Assembly (NCBI GenBank): GCA_020432045.1
Contig: JAGQHB010000045.1
Coordinates: 1-64,000 of the forward strand
Length of the DNA: 64,000 nt
Direction of reading: 5' to 3'
Source: Dehalococcoidia bacterium
GTDB lineage: Bacteria; Chloroflexota; Dehalococcoidia; Tepidiformales; Tepidiformaceae
Shown piece after piece: positions 24,922-33,176 of this stretch. The position numbers and the translations under genes are program-made. The notes under the pieces are model-generated. The model saw only the letters and a list, made by a program, of their open reading frames with translations, ran no database searches and was not told the origin of the DNA. Within the stretch, counting starts at the first letter, position 1, and each line of letters starts with the position of its first letter.

Positions 24922-25701
24922 TCAGGCGGCTGAGAATTCGCGGCTGCTGGATGGCAGGGGGCCGCCGCGGCCGCTACGCTCACGCGCCGCGGCGAGGTCA
25001 CGCTGTGCGCGGCGGAGGAAGTCTCGGACTTCAAGCTCGCCCTGGTAGCTGGTAAGAGAGGCGACCGGCTGCACCTGTTTGCGGCGGCCTTCAGGGATGA
25101 CCGATTCAAGGAGCTTGACCGTGGCAGCGGTGCGGTCGGCCATGGCCTCGCCGGTGTCTTCGACGACCAGCGTGGCGAAGACGGGTCCTTCCAGATGGGC
25201 GACGAAGTCGCCTTCGCCGGCCGCGCGCCGGAGAGCTTTACCCACGGCGGGGAGTGCCTTTGGCATATCGCGCTGATCGATGCCCTGCAGGTCTGTGAGG
25301 ACGAGCGAGAAGCCGCGGCCGTTGCGAACGGAGCGCATCATCTGGCGGCGAAGTTCAAAGACAAAGTGCCGCGAGTTGGGCAGACCGGTAACGTCATCTT
25401 CGTAGATTGAGCCACGCATCTTGTCGAGCGACCGCTTGAGGCGGGCGCCCTGGTCGGACTCTTCGTACCAGAACTGGACGTGGACGCCAACGAAGAGTGC
25501 CGTTGTCAGGAAAAGTGTGACGAAGATGTCCTTTTGGCCGCCTGAAAAGATGGCGACCGCCTGGACAAGCGTCAGGATGAACCAGAGTGCGAACGTTGCG
25601 GGTCTCATCACCTTCAGAATGGGCGAGCCAGTCACCGAACCGAGCCGCGACGGGTCGCTGGACACAACAATGCCGTCAGCGGGGGCAGGCCTGTTCACCA
25701 C
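24922..25701 (-). CDS. membrane protein with degenerate GGDEF domain
   Basis: 259 aa; GGAGGA precedes the GTG start. Two TM helices lie near residues 33-75 (FALWFILTLVQAVAIF, ITVTLFL-like segment), then a GGDEF-fold domain from EDDVTGLPNSRHFVFELRR to the end. The fold markers are kept (D-TGLPN-R-F-EL), but the catalytic GGDEF reads LEGPVF, so cyclase activity should be lost. It may be a c-di-GMP or nucleotide sensor, or a structural relic. The PAS-GGDEF-EAL protein at 12278-14023 keeps its motifs. It is an odd single gene with no partner in sight. Confidence 0.8.
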   Translation of the reverse strand: MVNRPAPADGIVVSSDPSRLGSVTGSPILKVMRPATFALWFILTLVQAVAIFSGGQKDIFVTLFLTTALFVGVHVQFWYEESDQGARLKRSLDKMRGSIYEDDVTGLPNSRHFVFELRRQMMRSVRNGRGFSLVLTDLQGIDQRDMPKALPAVGKALRRAAGEGDFVAHLEGPVFATLVVEDTGEAMADRTAATVKLLESVIPEGRRKQVQPVASLTSYQGELEVRDFLRRAQRDLAAARERSGRGGPLPSSSREFSAA

Positions 25702-25796
25702 ATGTCCTCCTCCGGGTTTCGTCTTAAGAATCGAACCCCGAGGTGACTGCCAACAGGCACCGGATGTAAATCGCTCGTAATCCGCTTGCGAAATTG

Positions 25797-27242
25797 TCAG
25801 CGGCGTTTAGGCAGTGTGTCGAGGTACGCGGAGATCGCCTCGGCGGCGCGGCGGCCATCGGCAAGGGCAGTAACCACGAGGTCGGCGCCGTTGACGTTAT
25901 CGCCGCCGGCGAAGACACCCGGCCGTGAGGTGCTGCCAGTCTGGCGATCAACCTGAACAAGGGACTTGCGGTCGGTGGCAAGACCGCTGGTGGTCTTCGG
26001 CACGATGGGGTCGGCACCATAGCCGATGGCGATGGCGACCTGATCTGCCGGGACGGTGTATTCGCTGCCCGGGACGGGTTCGGGGCGGCGACGGCCGGAC
26101 TCATCGGGCTCGCCCAGTTCCATTTTCTGTAGCTCGATGGCGACGACGCGGCCGTCCTCGCCGATGATCCGCGTGGGGAGGGTGAGCATGGCGAAGTTAA
26201 CGCCCTCTTCGCGGGCGTTCTTGCGCTCTTCGCCGCGGCCGAGCATCTCGGCCTCAGTGCGCCGGTACACGAGGGTAACGTTTTCGGCGCCGAGGCGGAT
26301 GGCCGTCCGGACGCAGTCCATCGACGTATCGCCGCCGCCGATGACGACGACGTTCCTGGGATCGGGGAGTGGGTCTTTGAGGTGTCCCGGGAGCTGTTCG
26401 GACGTCAGGTTGCCGCGAACGAGATAGTCAGTCGCGGCGTACACGCCCTGGAGCTCTTCGCCTTCGATACCCATCTTGTTGCCAACACCAGCGCCGGTAC
26501 CGACGAAGACAGCGTCGAACTCACCGGCGAGCATGTCGTCGATCGTGATGTCGCGGCCCACGTATGTGTTGCAGACAAACTTCACGCCCAGTTCTTCGAG
26601 GTGTGCCAGGTATTCGTCGACGATGGACTTCCGCATCTTGAAGTTGGGGATGCCATAGACAAGGACTCCGCCAGGCTCGGGCCAGAACTCGAACACTGTG
26701 CAGCCATGGCCCTGGAGGGTGACCATCTCAGCCACGGCAAGGCCGGCGGGCCCTGCGCCAACGACCGCGACATTGCGGCCTGTCGGTTCGGGCATGAAGC
26801 GGGGCTTGGGGTAGCCGCCGACCTCCTTCCGCTGGTAGTCAGTGACGAACGCTTCGAGCTTGCCGATGGTGACCGGGGGTTCGGTGGTCTTGTCGGGACG
26901 GATGGCAAAGCCGACAACGCAGGCGCCTTCGCAGAGGCTTTCCTGGGGGCAGAGGCGGCCGCACATCTCGGGGAGGTTGCTGGTTTCGCGGAACTTGTCG
27001 GCGGCTCCGAGGATGTCACCTACTTCGAGGAGCGCGAATGCACCGGGGATGTCGTTGCTGACCGGGCAGGCTTCCTGGCAGGGTGCCGACGGACACTGGA
27101 TGCACCGGGACGCTTCGATCATCGCCGCATTAAGGTCGAAGCCGAGGTAGGTCTCGTCGAAGTTCTTAACCCGTTCAGCCGGGTCTTGTTTCGGAACCGG
27201 CTGAACGCCGATCGACAACCGGCGGTGGACGATGTGAGTCAT
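25797..27242 (-). CDS. gltD: NADPH-dependent glutamate synthase small-subunit-like protein
   Basis: 481 aa. The N-terminal cluster domain has CIQCPSAPCQEACPVSNDIP and CGRLCPQESLCEGAC, the two [4Fe-4S] motifs of GltD. FAD binding is VVGAGPAGLAVAE and NADPH binding is VIGGGDTSMDCVRTAIR, with AGGDNVNGADLVVTA near the end. It passes NADPH electrons to a partner that makes glutamate. No large subunit (gltB) is adjacent, so it may work with a distant or different partner; NfnB/SudA-like roles are alternatives. Its ATG overlaps the stop of a 38-codon frame upstream. Confidence 0.92.
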   Translation of the reverse strand: MTHIVHRRLSIGVQPVPKQDPAERVKNFDETYLGFDLNAAMIEASRCIQCPSAPCQEACPVSNDIPGAFALLEVGDILGAADKFRETSNLPEMCGRLCPQESLCEGACVVGFAIRPDKTTEPPVTIGKLEAFVTDYQRKEVGGYPKPRFMPEPTGRNVAVVGAGPAGLAVAEMVTLQGHGCTVFEFWPEPGGVLVYGIPNFKMRKSIVDEYLAHLEELGVKFVCNTYVGRDITIDDMLAGEFDAVFVGTGAGVGNKMGIEGEELQGVYAATDYLVRGNLTSEQLPGHLKDPLPDPRNVVVIGGGDTSMDCVRTAIRLGAENVTLVYRRTEAEMLGRGEERKNAREEGVNFAMLTLPTRIIGEDGRVVAIELQKMELGEPDESGRRRPEPVPGSEYTVPADQVAIAIGYGADPIVPKTTSGLATDRKSLVQVDRQTGSTSRPGVFAGGDNVNGADLVVTALADGRRAAEAISAYLDTLPKRR

Positions 27243-27355
27243 GGATGTTCTCCCGCAAAAGCAAACAGCGGATTCAGGATGCCGATGGCGACCGGAATGT
27301 ACGAGCGATCGTAGCCGAGCACGGCGACCTCGTTCAACGCGGGGGTGCGGGGCAT
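27239..27355 (-). CDS. possible small protein coupled to gltD
   Basis: 38 codons from the ATG at 27353-27355, ending in ATGA overlap with gltD. It has a hydrophobic stretch (YIPVAIGILNPLFAFAG) that could insert in a membrane. No Shine-Dalgarno or clear -10 precedes the ATG, so expression is uncertain. The frame is open further upstream into the divergent gene, where it looks like shadow sequence. It may be a real leader peptide or chance. Confidence 0.35.
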   Translation of the reverse strand: MPRTPALNEVAVLGYDRSYIPVAIGILNPLFAFAGEHP

Positions 27356-27425
27356 GTCGAGCGGGGAGATGTGGTCGAAATTAGGTGAAGGGCAGCGGCT
27401 CGCCGCCCGAAGCTGGGGGTCGAAC

Positions 27426-28562
27426 ATGGACGCGCCGGAAACACGGGACGATACGCCGGTTAGCGCCGACGAAACGCCGTCCGCGCCGCCGCCGGACACG
27501 CTCCTCGCGGCCCGGCTGGCGCGCATGCGCACGGAGGTGCGAAGCAACGCTTACCAGTCCTTCGATTTCGACGAACTGGCGCCGGCCAAGGACCACAAGC
27601 GTTTTCCACTGGCATGGAAGGCAGTCGTTGGGGGCGTGGCAGGCGTAGGAATTGCGGGAATCGTGCTGGCCGGCGTTGCAGCGCGCGGTAACGGCGGAAC
27701 GACAGCGCCGGGACCGGAAACCTCGGCGACAGCGACGGAGGCTCCCCGCGGAGCGGCGTTGCTCGGCGAACCGACGCCCACGCCGGGAACGGTCTCAGGC
27801 GTGGTTACGACCGCGACGGCGAGTCCGGCAGTGGCGGGCACGCCTCCAGAGGGTGCAATCAGCTCGCGCAACATCGCAGCGGTGGAGACGCCAGACCCGA
27901 AGGAGTACCGGCTTTCGACGCCGCTTCGTGGCGGGTCGGTGGTGACGGAGGCGTTCGGAGTATCACGCGGCGAAGGCCAGATCCACGCAGGCGTGGACCT
28001 TGTCGCGAAAGACGGTGGCCCCCTGGACGTGATTGCAGCCTGCAATGGTGGTGTTGTCGGCGCGGACCGGCTAAACGGCTACAGCGATTTCGTGGTGGTG
28101 GACTGCGGCGGCGTGCGCGTGGTGTACGCGCAGATGGAACGGATCGATGTAAAGGCGGGCGATTCGGTCGACGTCGCAAAGACAAGAATCGGTGTGGCCA
28201 AGGGCCACCTGCACTTTGAGCTGCGGTTGAACGGCGTGCCAATCGATCCAATCCCGTACTTCGACCCGTCGGCGCCGCCAGGGACACCGACACCGACGCC
28301 GACGCCGACGCCAGACCCGACGGAAACACCGACGCCGGGTTCGACGAAGACGCCTGGTGGCTCGACGACGCCTGGGGGCAGCCCCGGCGACCCGGACAAC
28401 CCGGGTGATGACCCGACGGCGGCGTCGACGGCGACGGCCACGCCAACGGCGACGCCAACCGCAACGGCCACGCCGACGATCACACTAACGCCGACACCGA
28501 CAGCGACACCGACACCGAGGCCACCCACACCGACGCCGACGCCGCGGCCCATCCTCCGCTAG
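27426..28562 (+). CDS. membrane-anchored M23 (LytM) peptidase with Thr-Pro-rich tail
   Basis: 378 aa from the ATG at 27426. A cytoplasmic N-terminus (about 65 residues) precedes one TM helix (AVVGGVAGVGIAGIVLAGVA, about 66-87) and a Thr/Ala/Pro linker. The LytM domain (about 160-285) has HAGVD (H-x3-D) and GHLHFEL (HxH), the Zn ligands, so it is probably an active endopeptidase acting on peptidoglycan or a partner. The last ~95 residues are TPTP repeats, a linker type common in Chloroflexota surface proteins. Its TAG stop shares CTAG with the convergent oxidase. Confidence 0.9.
   Translation: MDAPETRDDTPVSADETPSAPPPDTLLAARLARMRTEVRSNAYQSFDFDELAPAKDHKRFPLAWKAVVGGVAGVGIAGIVLAGVAARGNGGTTAPGPETSATATEAPRGAALLGEPTPTPGTVSGVVTTATASPAVAGTPPEGAISSRNIAAVETPDPKEYRLSTPLRGGSVVTEAFGVSRGEGQIHAGVDLVAKDGGPLDVIAACNGGVVGADRLNGYSDFVVVDCGGVRVVYAQMERIDVKAGDSVDVAKTRIGVAKGHLHFELRLNGVPIDPIPYFDPSAPPGTPTPTPTPTPDPTETPTPGSTKTPGGSTTPGGSPGDPDNPGDDPTAASTATATPTATPTATATPTITLTPTPTATPTPRPPTPTPTPRPILR
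28287..28557 (+). repeat. Thr-Pro coding low-complexity repeats
   Basis: Repeated ACG/CCG/CCA codons (units such as ACGCCGACACCG) encode the TPTP tail of the M23 protein. They are imperfect and in frame, so they are coding low complexity rather than a mobile repeat. Confidence 0.8.
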
Positions 28563-29104
28563 GCTTCGCCGGCGGCGAGCCGCGCCTGGTGCTCGCGGTC
28601 GGCGCGCTTGCCCTGGTAGACGCGCATGTCGATGGCGCGGACGGTCTTCGGGGTCATGCGGAAGAGGAGCCTGGGCTCGGTCTGCATATTTGCGAAGAAT
28701 TTGTCGACCGCCTCCTCGTTGGCGGGGTCTCCACGGCCGACGTACTTCTCGGCGAGTTTGCGGGCGATGGGCCAGATATCGAAGGCAGGGCGTTCGAACG
28801 GGACGCATTCGCCGTCGAACTCGACGTGGGCGGTCATCGGGGCGCCGGTTTCGATGCAGAGGGAGGCACGCGGGTCCTTGAACAGCTGCTTGCACCAGAC
28901 GCGGGGGTAGGTACCGACAAGCCAGATGTGGCCCCCGGGGTAGCGGACGTGGCCGAACTCCATGTCTGGGAGGGAAGCATCGGGTTCCCAGAGGAACCAG
29001 ATGGGCACGGTGTAGGGGGCACCATCGGAACGGAGCGTCGCGATGACGGCGATACTTGGCTTTTCGAGGTAGGGAGCGAGTTCTTCGGGCTTCATTCGGG
29101 GCAT
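28559..29104 (-). CDS. pyridoxamine 5'-phosphate oxidase-family protein
   Basis: 181 aa. The split-barrel core is seen in KPSIAVIATLRSDGAPYTVPIWFL, HIWLVGTYPRVWCKQLFKDP and HVEFDGECVPFE. The family binds FMN or F420 and reduces or oxidises small substrates; the partner is not determinable here. It is unlike the 24206 protein in detail, so these are not recent duplicates. The stop shares CTAG with the M23 gene. The DUF5615/DUF433 pair lies upstream on the same strand, 18 nt away. Confidence 0.85.
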   Translation of the reverse strand: MPRMKPEELAPYLEKPSIAVIATLRSDGAPYTVPIWFLWEPDASLPDMEFGHVRYPGGHIWLVGTYPRVWCKQLFKDPRASLCIETGAPMTAHVEFDGECVPFERPAFDIWPIARKLAEKYVGRGDPANEEAVDKFFANMQTEPRLLFRMTPKTVRAIDMRVYQGKRADREHQARLAAGEA

Positions 29105-29122
29105 AGGGGGCTCCTTGGGGGA

Positions 29123-29476
29123 CTAGCGACGGAACGGGACATATATCAGCGGGTTCATGCCATCGTCGTCCGATCCTGCCTTTGCGAGCAGTTCCAAGTC
29201 GCGGATGACGGCGCCAAATCCGGCCTGTGAGCCACGAAGCATCACCACCGAGCTGAACGGAGGGCCCTGCCGGAGTCTACGGGCAGTGAGTTCTACGAAG
29301 TCCCGGTCACGGGTTACCAGCAGCCGGCCGAGCTCCGTCGAACGATCGAGGAGATGGGAATCCGATGCGGTACCCATCCCGTCGTCCAGAGCAGCGAGCA
29401 CATCGAGATCCATTCGCCGGAGTCCATCCGCGATCACGCGCTCAACATTATGGTCGAAGTAGAACGCGAAGGTCAC
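29123..29476 (-). CDS. DUF5615-type PIN-like toxin
   Basis: 117 aa. The N-terminus has FYFDHNVERVIADGLRRMDLDV, with the DxN-type motif of the DUF5615 (Mut7-C-like PIN) family, and LLVTRDRDFVELT carries the second acidic group. These proteins are predicted RNases paired with DUF433 antitoxins. The start overlaps the DUF433 stop (ATGA), so it is translated after the antitoxin as in toxin-antitoxin operons. Toxicity is family inference. Confidence 0.85.
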   Translation of the reverse strand: MTFAFYFDHNVERVIADGLRRMDLDVLAALDDGMGTASDSHLLDRSTELGRLLVTRDRDFVELTARRLRQGPPFSSVVMLRGSQAGFGAVIRDLELLAKAGSDDDGMNPLIYVPFRR

Positions 29477-29793
29477 TCGCCCGCATTCGGAAGCTTCAGG
29501 TTAGCGAGCCGGGCCTGCAGCTCGGGATCCTCCGTGGTGGCTCGCAATGCCTCGAACTCCTCGTCCCGCCGGGCGATAAGGTCGTCGAGTTCGCGTTTGT
29601 TGTCGTAGTAGTACGCGAGCAGCGAGTAGGCCTGGCCGCGGGTAAGCGCCGGGAACTGCTCGAGCAACTGGTCGACGCTCCAATCCTGCGCGAGGTAGGT
29701 CTCAAGCAGGATCAGCGCCTTGTAGCCCACGCCCTCGATGCGAAGGCGGCCCTGGTCGTCGTAGACGAGGTGCGGGTAGGCGGTGGCGGGCAT
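29473..29793 (-). CDS. DUF433-type antitoxin
   Basis: 106 aa. The DUF433 pattern is recognisable: HLVYDDQGRLRIEGVGYKA, then WSVDQLLEQFPALTRGQAYSLLAYYYDN. This HTH-like domain binds DNA and usually represses its own operon. The acidic C-terminal helix (LIARRDEEFEALRATTED) probably wraps the toxin. It overlaps the DUF5615 gene by 4 nt. Confidence 0.85.
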   Translation of the reverse strand: MPATAYPHLVYDDQGRLRIEGVGYKALILLETYLAQDWSVDQLLEQFPALTRGQAYSLLAYYYDNKRELDDLIARRDEEFEALRATTEDPELQARLANLKLPNAGE

Positions 29794-29820
29794 GTCTCCA
29801 GTATAGCCATGCGAGATGGG

Positions 29821-30795
29821 TCAGTTGGCCTCGTAGCGCGGGGGCTCGATCCACTCGGAGCTGGCGGGGTTTTCCTGGGCGCGGAGCTCGGCGCGGCGCT
29901 GCTCGGTCTCGTACTTCTTCGCGAGCTTGATGACCTTCTGGCGTTCGCGGGCGTGCTCTTCCTGACGCCGCTGCTTTGCGACACTCGGGCGCCGGGGCTT
30001 GCCGGCGTGGACTTTCACGCGCTCCTCATCTTCGAGCTGGGTGAGATGGGCACGGACGTTGTTCTCGGCGGCGCGGCGGAGGCGCTTATCAAGATCGGGA
30101 TACATCTGGAGCATGATGTCCCAGCTAGACAAGGCGCCGCCCTGGCCAAGGATGTCGGTGATCTGCTTCTCGCGCATGTTGCGGTGGTTGATGTACATCT
30201 GGATGCGTTCGCGCGGGTCCCAGATGAGCTTGCCGTGGCCGGGGCAGATGACCTTGAGGTTCGGGAGTTCGGCGAGCATCTGGAGCGAACGGCGGTAGTC
30301 GCCGAGGTCGTGGACGGTGGTGGTGCTGCTACCGAGGAGGGTGTCGCCGGAGAAGAGCACGCCTTCGTCTTCGAGGTAGTAGACGACGGAATCGGTGCTG
30401 TGACCGGGCGTGAAGATTACGCGGACGCGGACGCCGCCATCGAGTTCGATGACTTCGCCATCGGCAAACGTGCGGACGCCGCTTCGAGGAAGCCGGCCTT
30501 TGAGGAGGGGCAGACCGTGCTTGGGAGCGATGATTTCGGCCTTGAGCTCGGACTGCATCCACTTGAGGTTGCCGCTGTGGTCGGCGTGGTGATGGGTAAT
30601 GCCGGCGAGGGCGATCTCGGCCTTTTCGGTGGCGGCAAGGTAGCCCTTGATGAACCAGTGATAGCGGTCGATGGCTTCGCCGGAATCGATTGTAAGGACC
30701 TGACCATCGCCGACGGTGTAGATACACGTGAAGTCGGGATGCATGGGGTTGTCGTCGGGGACCATGACGGCGCGGACGGAGGGAGAAACCTGCAT
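29821..30795 (-). CDS. MBL-fold metallo-hydrolase
   Basis: 324 aa. The metallo-beta-lactamase motif is THHHADHSG (HxHxDH), followed by FTPGHSTDSVVYYL (His), LFSGDTLLGSS (Asp) and CPGHGKL (His), giving a full binuclear site. After the domain (to about residue 230) there is a helical C-terminal region with a charged coiled-coil-like end (KQRRQEEHARERQKVIKLAKK). It resembles the LACTB2/glyoxalase-II-like hydrolases. The substrate is unknown. Confidence 0.92.
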   Translation of the reverse strand: MQVSPSVRAVMVPDDNPMHPDFTCIYTVGDGQVLTIDSGEAIDRYHWFIKGYLAATEKAEIALAGITHHHADHSGNLKWMQSELKAEIIAPKHGLPLLKGRLPRSGVRTFADGEVIELDGGVRVRVIFTPGHSTDSVVYYLEDEGVLFSGDTLLGSSTTTVHDLGDYRRSLQMLAELPNLKVICPGHGKLIWDPRERIQMYINHRNMREKQITDILGQGGALSSWDIMLQMYPDLDKRLRRAAENNVRAHLTQLEDEERVKVHAGKPRRPSVAKQRRQEEHARERQKVIKLAKKYETEQRRAELRAQENPASSEWIEPPRYEAN

Positions 30796-30851
30796 GGCGG
30801 GGATTCTACGCGGACGAAGGGAGACGCGGGGAACGAGGCAGGGAGCGGTTG

Positions 30852-30857
30852 TACACT
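30852..30857 (+). promoter_or_regulatory. -10 box TACACT of the tRNA-Arg promoter
   Basis: TACACT sits 8 nt before the mature 5' end of tRNA-Arg, showing that TANNNT works as a -10 element for a gene that has no start codon. Confidence 0.6.
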
Positions 30858-30865
30858 CGTGACGG

Positions 30866-30941
30866 GCCCCCGTAGCTCAGGGGATAGAGCAGGCGCCTTC
30901 TAAGCGTCTGGCCGCAAGTTCGAATCTTGCCGGGGGTACCA
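30866..30941 (+). tRNA. tRNA-Arg (TCT)
   Basis: 76 nt with encoded CCA. Acceptor stem GCCCCCG/CGGGGGT (G-U at the first pair), D-arm TAGCTCAGGGGATAGAGC, anticodon TCT within CGCCTTCTAAGCG, T-arm with TTCGAAT, discriminator A. Confidence 0.95.
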
Positions 30942-31084
30942 GGAAAAATGGGCCGGTAGCCCGGAGGCGGTTTCGCGAAGGGCGCGCACTATGGGTAGGA
31001 CGTGGGCGCCGGGACGGCACGTCCGCCCGGCAACGGGGGATAGCGGCCCGGATGGTGCCAATCTCACGTCCAAGGACTGAATCC

Positions 31085-31516
31085 ATGATTACGCATGTGC
31101 TGGTACCACTCGATGGCTCTGATGCTTCGGAAGAGGCGCTCGCGCCGGCCGCTGAACTGGCAGAGCGATTCGGCGCGAAGCTTTCGCTCATGACGGTGAT
31201 GCTGCGCTTCCCGGAGTCGCGGATCCACGTCCCAAAGATGGACGAGCAGAGCGTCGCGAGCGGGCAGTCGTATCTGGCGGACGTGGTGTCGCGGCAGGCT
31301 CTGGGTTCGGGCATTTCAACGGAAGCGGTGCTCGGAACGCCGGCGGAGGCGATCATCGAGTTCGCCCGTGGCCATGGCGTGGACCTGATCGTGATGAGCA
31401 CGCACGGGACGACCGGCAGCGATAAGACGCAGCATGGATTGGGAAGCGTGGCGTGGAAGGTGTTGCACAACGCGCCGTGTGCGATCTACCTCGTGCCGAT
31501 CCGCCCGGCGGGCTAG
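31085..31516 (+). CDS. universal stress protein (UspA family)
   Basis: 143 aa from the ATG at 31085. The N-terminus is ITHVLVPLDGSDASEEAL, and the ATP-binding G-2x-G-9x-G region is VMSTHGTTGSDKTQHGLGSVAWKVLHNAP, with APCAIYLVP at the end. A single Usp domain of usual length, probably ATP-binding. No operon partner is evident; the tRNA is 143 nt upstream. Confidence 0.93.
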   Translation: MITHVLVPLDGSDASEEALAPAAELAERFGAKLSLMTVMLRFPESRIHVPKMDEQSVASGQSYLADVVSRQALGSGISTEAVLGTPAEAIIEFARGHGVDLIVMSTHGTTGSDKTQHGLGSVAWKVLHNAPCAIYLVPIRPAG

Positions 31517-31565
31517 CGGGGGAGACGAAGCGGTGGGTGGCCCACCAAACCAGTCGCCCTTGCAC

Positions 31566-31571
31566 TAGAAT
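31566..31571 (+). promoter_or_regulatory. -10 box TAGAAT for leaderless kinase gene
   Basis: TAGAAT lies exactly 6 nt before the GTG at 31578 and no Shine-Dalgarno is present. Confidence 0.65.
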
Positions 31572-31577
31572 CCGCCG

Positions 31578-33170
31578 GTGGTAGAGCAGTTCGGGCGCTA
31601 CGAAGTGCGAGGGGAGCTTGGTCGCGGCGGGATGGCGACGGTCTACCGCGCATGGGACCCACGCTTCGACCGGGACGTCGCGGTGAAGGTACTGTCCCAC
31701 CGGCTGACAGATGACCCATCGTTTCGGACACGCTTCGAGCGGGAGGCGCGGGCGATTGCGGCGCTGGAACACCACGCAATCGTGCCCGTGTACGACTACG
31801 GGGAAGAGGGCGAGAACCTCTACCTGGTGATGCGGCTTTTGAGCGGCGGCAGCCTCGCAGACCGCGTTGAGCGTGGACCGATGTGGCTGGACGCGATTGC
31901 GCCGGTCGTGGAACGGGTCGCTGACGCGCTGGACTACGCGCACGGGCGCGGCGTGATTCACCGCGACGTAAAACCGGCGAACATCATGTTCGACGTGGGC
32001 GGCAATGCGTTCCTGGCGGACTTCGGGATCGCACGGTTGGCGGAGCAGACATCGACGCTGACGGGGCTGGGGGTGGTGGGGTCGCCGACGTACATGTCGC
32101 CGGAGCAGGCCGAGGGCAAGCCGATCACGGGCGCATCGGACATCTATAGCCTCGGCGCGACCACGTACGAGGCGCTGGCGGGGCGTCCTCCGTTTTCGGC
32201 GGAGAACCCGCTGGCCGTGCTGATACAGCACATCCGCGATGAGCCTCCCTCGCTGACGACGCTGCGACCCGATCTGCCGGAGTCCGCGGACGAAGCGGTG
32301 CGGCAGGCGATGGCGAAGGAACCGGGGGCGAGGCCGGAGACGGCACGGGCGTTCGCCGTGGCGTTGCGGGAAACGACAGTTCGGCGACAGCCGAGTGGCG
32401 GAGCGACGGTTGTCGAGGCGGGCAGGGTGGCGTCGCCGCCTCGACCGGGCCCAAGCACAGCTCCAATGCCGCCCCCGCCGGTGGCCGAGCGGATACCGCC
32501 CCCGCCGGTGGCCGAGCGGATACCGCCGGCGCCGGTGGCCGAGCGGATGCCACCCCCGCCCGTGGCGAGCCAGGCACCTGTTGAGCGGGTCCCGGACATG
32601 ATGGCAACGAGAGTCGCGGGCGGACGATTGTCTGCTGCGGCGGGGGGTGCTATCGGCGAGCAGAGGGCGATCGATTGGTGGTTTGTTGGGGCGGTGGCGG
32701 CAGGGGGATTACTGGTCTTCGTCGGCTATCTGCTGGTTGATATCTGGTATGATCTCTCATCACAGCCCCACTGGTCGAAAGTCCGCCTGTTCTGGCCGCA
32801 TGACTTGTACCAATCCAGTAAGGAATTCGCTCCCCGAGTGGGTTTCGTGACCCTCCTTTACCTCCTGGTGCTGCTGCCCGTACTAGGGATCGGCGCAAGC
32901 GCTATCGCCTTCGTCGCCGAGCGGAACGTCGGCGGACCACGGCGCAGACTGGCCAATCCCTCTTTGAGGGCGATAGCGATCGCAGTCATCGGCGTAACTT
33001 TCCTCTACCCAGTCTCCTCAATGCTGGCCTTTAAATACTGGGACACGCAGTTCTTCTTCAGCCCGGTCGGGAGCATGGTGTCAGATCTTCCTTCGCTTCC
33101 GTTGATTACGATCGGAGCGGCGGTGATCCTAGGGGCCTCGTTCTTCCCCGAGCGGCGACGATCCACATAA
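31578..33170 (+). CDS. eukaryotic-type Ser/Thr protein kinase with C-terminal membrane domain
   Basis: 530 aa, leaderless GTG start. Kinase residues about 7-265: GRGGMATVYRAW (P-loop), VAVKVLS (Lys), HRDVKPANIM (catalytic loop, RD type), DFGIARL (DFG), GSPTYMSPEQ (activation segment), SDIYSLG. A Pro-rich linker with 9-residue repeats follows, then four TM helices (about 365-525). It is a membrane Ser/Thr kinase, but lacks the PASTA sensor domains of PknB. Ligand and targets are unknown. The gene stands alone. Confidence 0.95.
   Translation: MVEQFGRYEVRGELGRGGMATVYRAWDPRFDRDVAVKVLSHRLTDDPSFRTRFEREARAIAALEHHAIVPVYDYGEEGENLYLVMRLLSGGSLADRVERGPMWLDAIAPVVERVADALDYAHGRGVIHRDVKPANIMFDVGGNAFLADFGIARLAEQTSTLTGLGVVGSPTYMSPEQAEGKPITGASDIYSLGATTYEALAGRPPFSAENPLAVLIQHIRDEPPSLTTLRPDLPESADEAVRQAMAKEPGARPETARAFAVALRETTVRRQPSGGATVVEAGRVASPPRPGPSTAPMPPPPVAERIPPPPVAERIPPAPVAERMPPPPVASQAPVERVPDMMATRVAGGRLSAAAGGAIGEQRAIDWWFVGAVAAGGLLVFVGYLLVDIWYDLSSQPHWSKVRLFWPHDLYQSSKEFAPRVGFVTLLYLLVLLPVLGIGASAIAFVAERNVGGPRRRLANPSLRAIAIAVIGVTFLYPVSSMLAFKYWDTQFFFSPVGSMVSDLPSLPLITIGAAVILGASFFPERRRST
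32469..32567 (+). repeat. 27-bp in-frame tandem repeat in the kinase linker
   Basis: Three 27-nt units at 32469-32495, 32496-32522 and 32523-32549 encode PPPPVAERI-type 9-mers; a fourth partial unit runs to 32567. The first two units are identical, suggesting recent slippage duplication. Confidence 0.8.
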
Positions 33171-33176
33171 CGCCCC

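Noticed and set aside
28287-28557. Possible CRISPR or satellite from the repeated ACGCCGACACCG units
   Set aside because: The repeats are in frame, irregular and have no spacers; they are the TPTP coding tail.
29365-30903. 512-codon plus-strand frame across the TA pair and MBL gene
   Set aside because: It spans three recognisable minus-strand genes and ends inside tRNA-Arg, so it is a shadow frame.
31532-31546. GGTGGG-TGG-CCCACC hairpin after the Usp gene as a terminator
   Set aside because: A 6-bp stem with a 3-nt loop and no T-run is common by chance in this GC-rich sequence.
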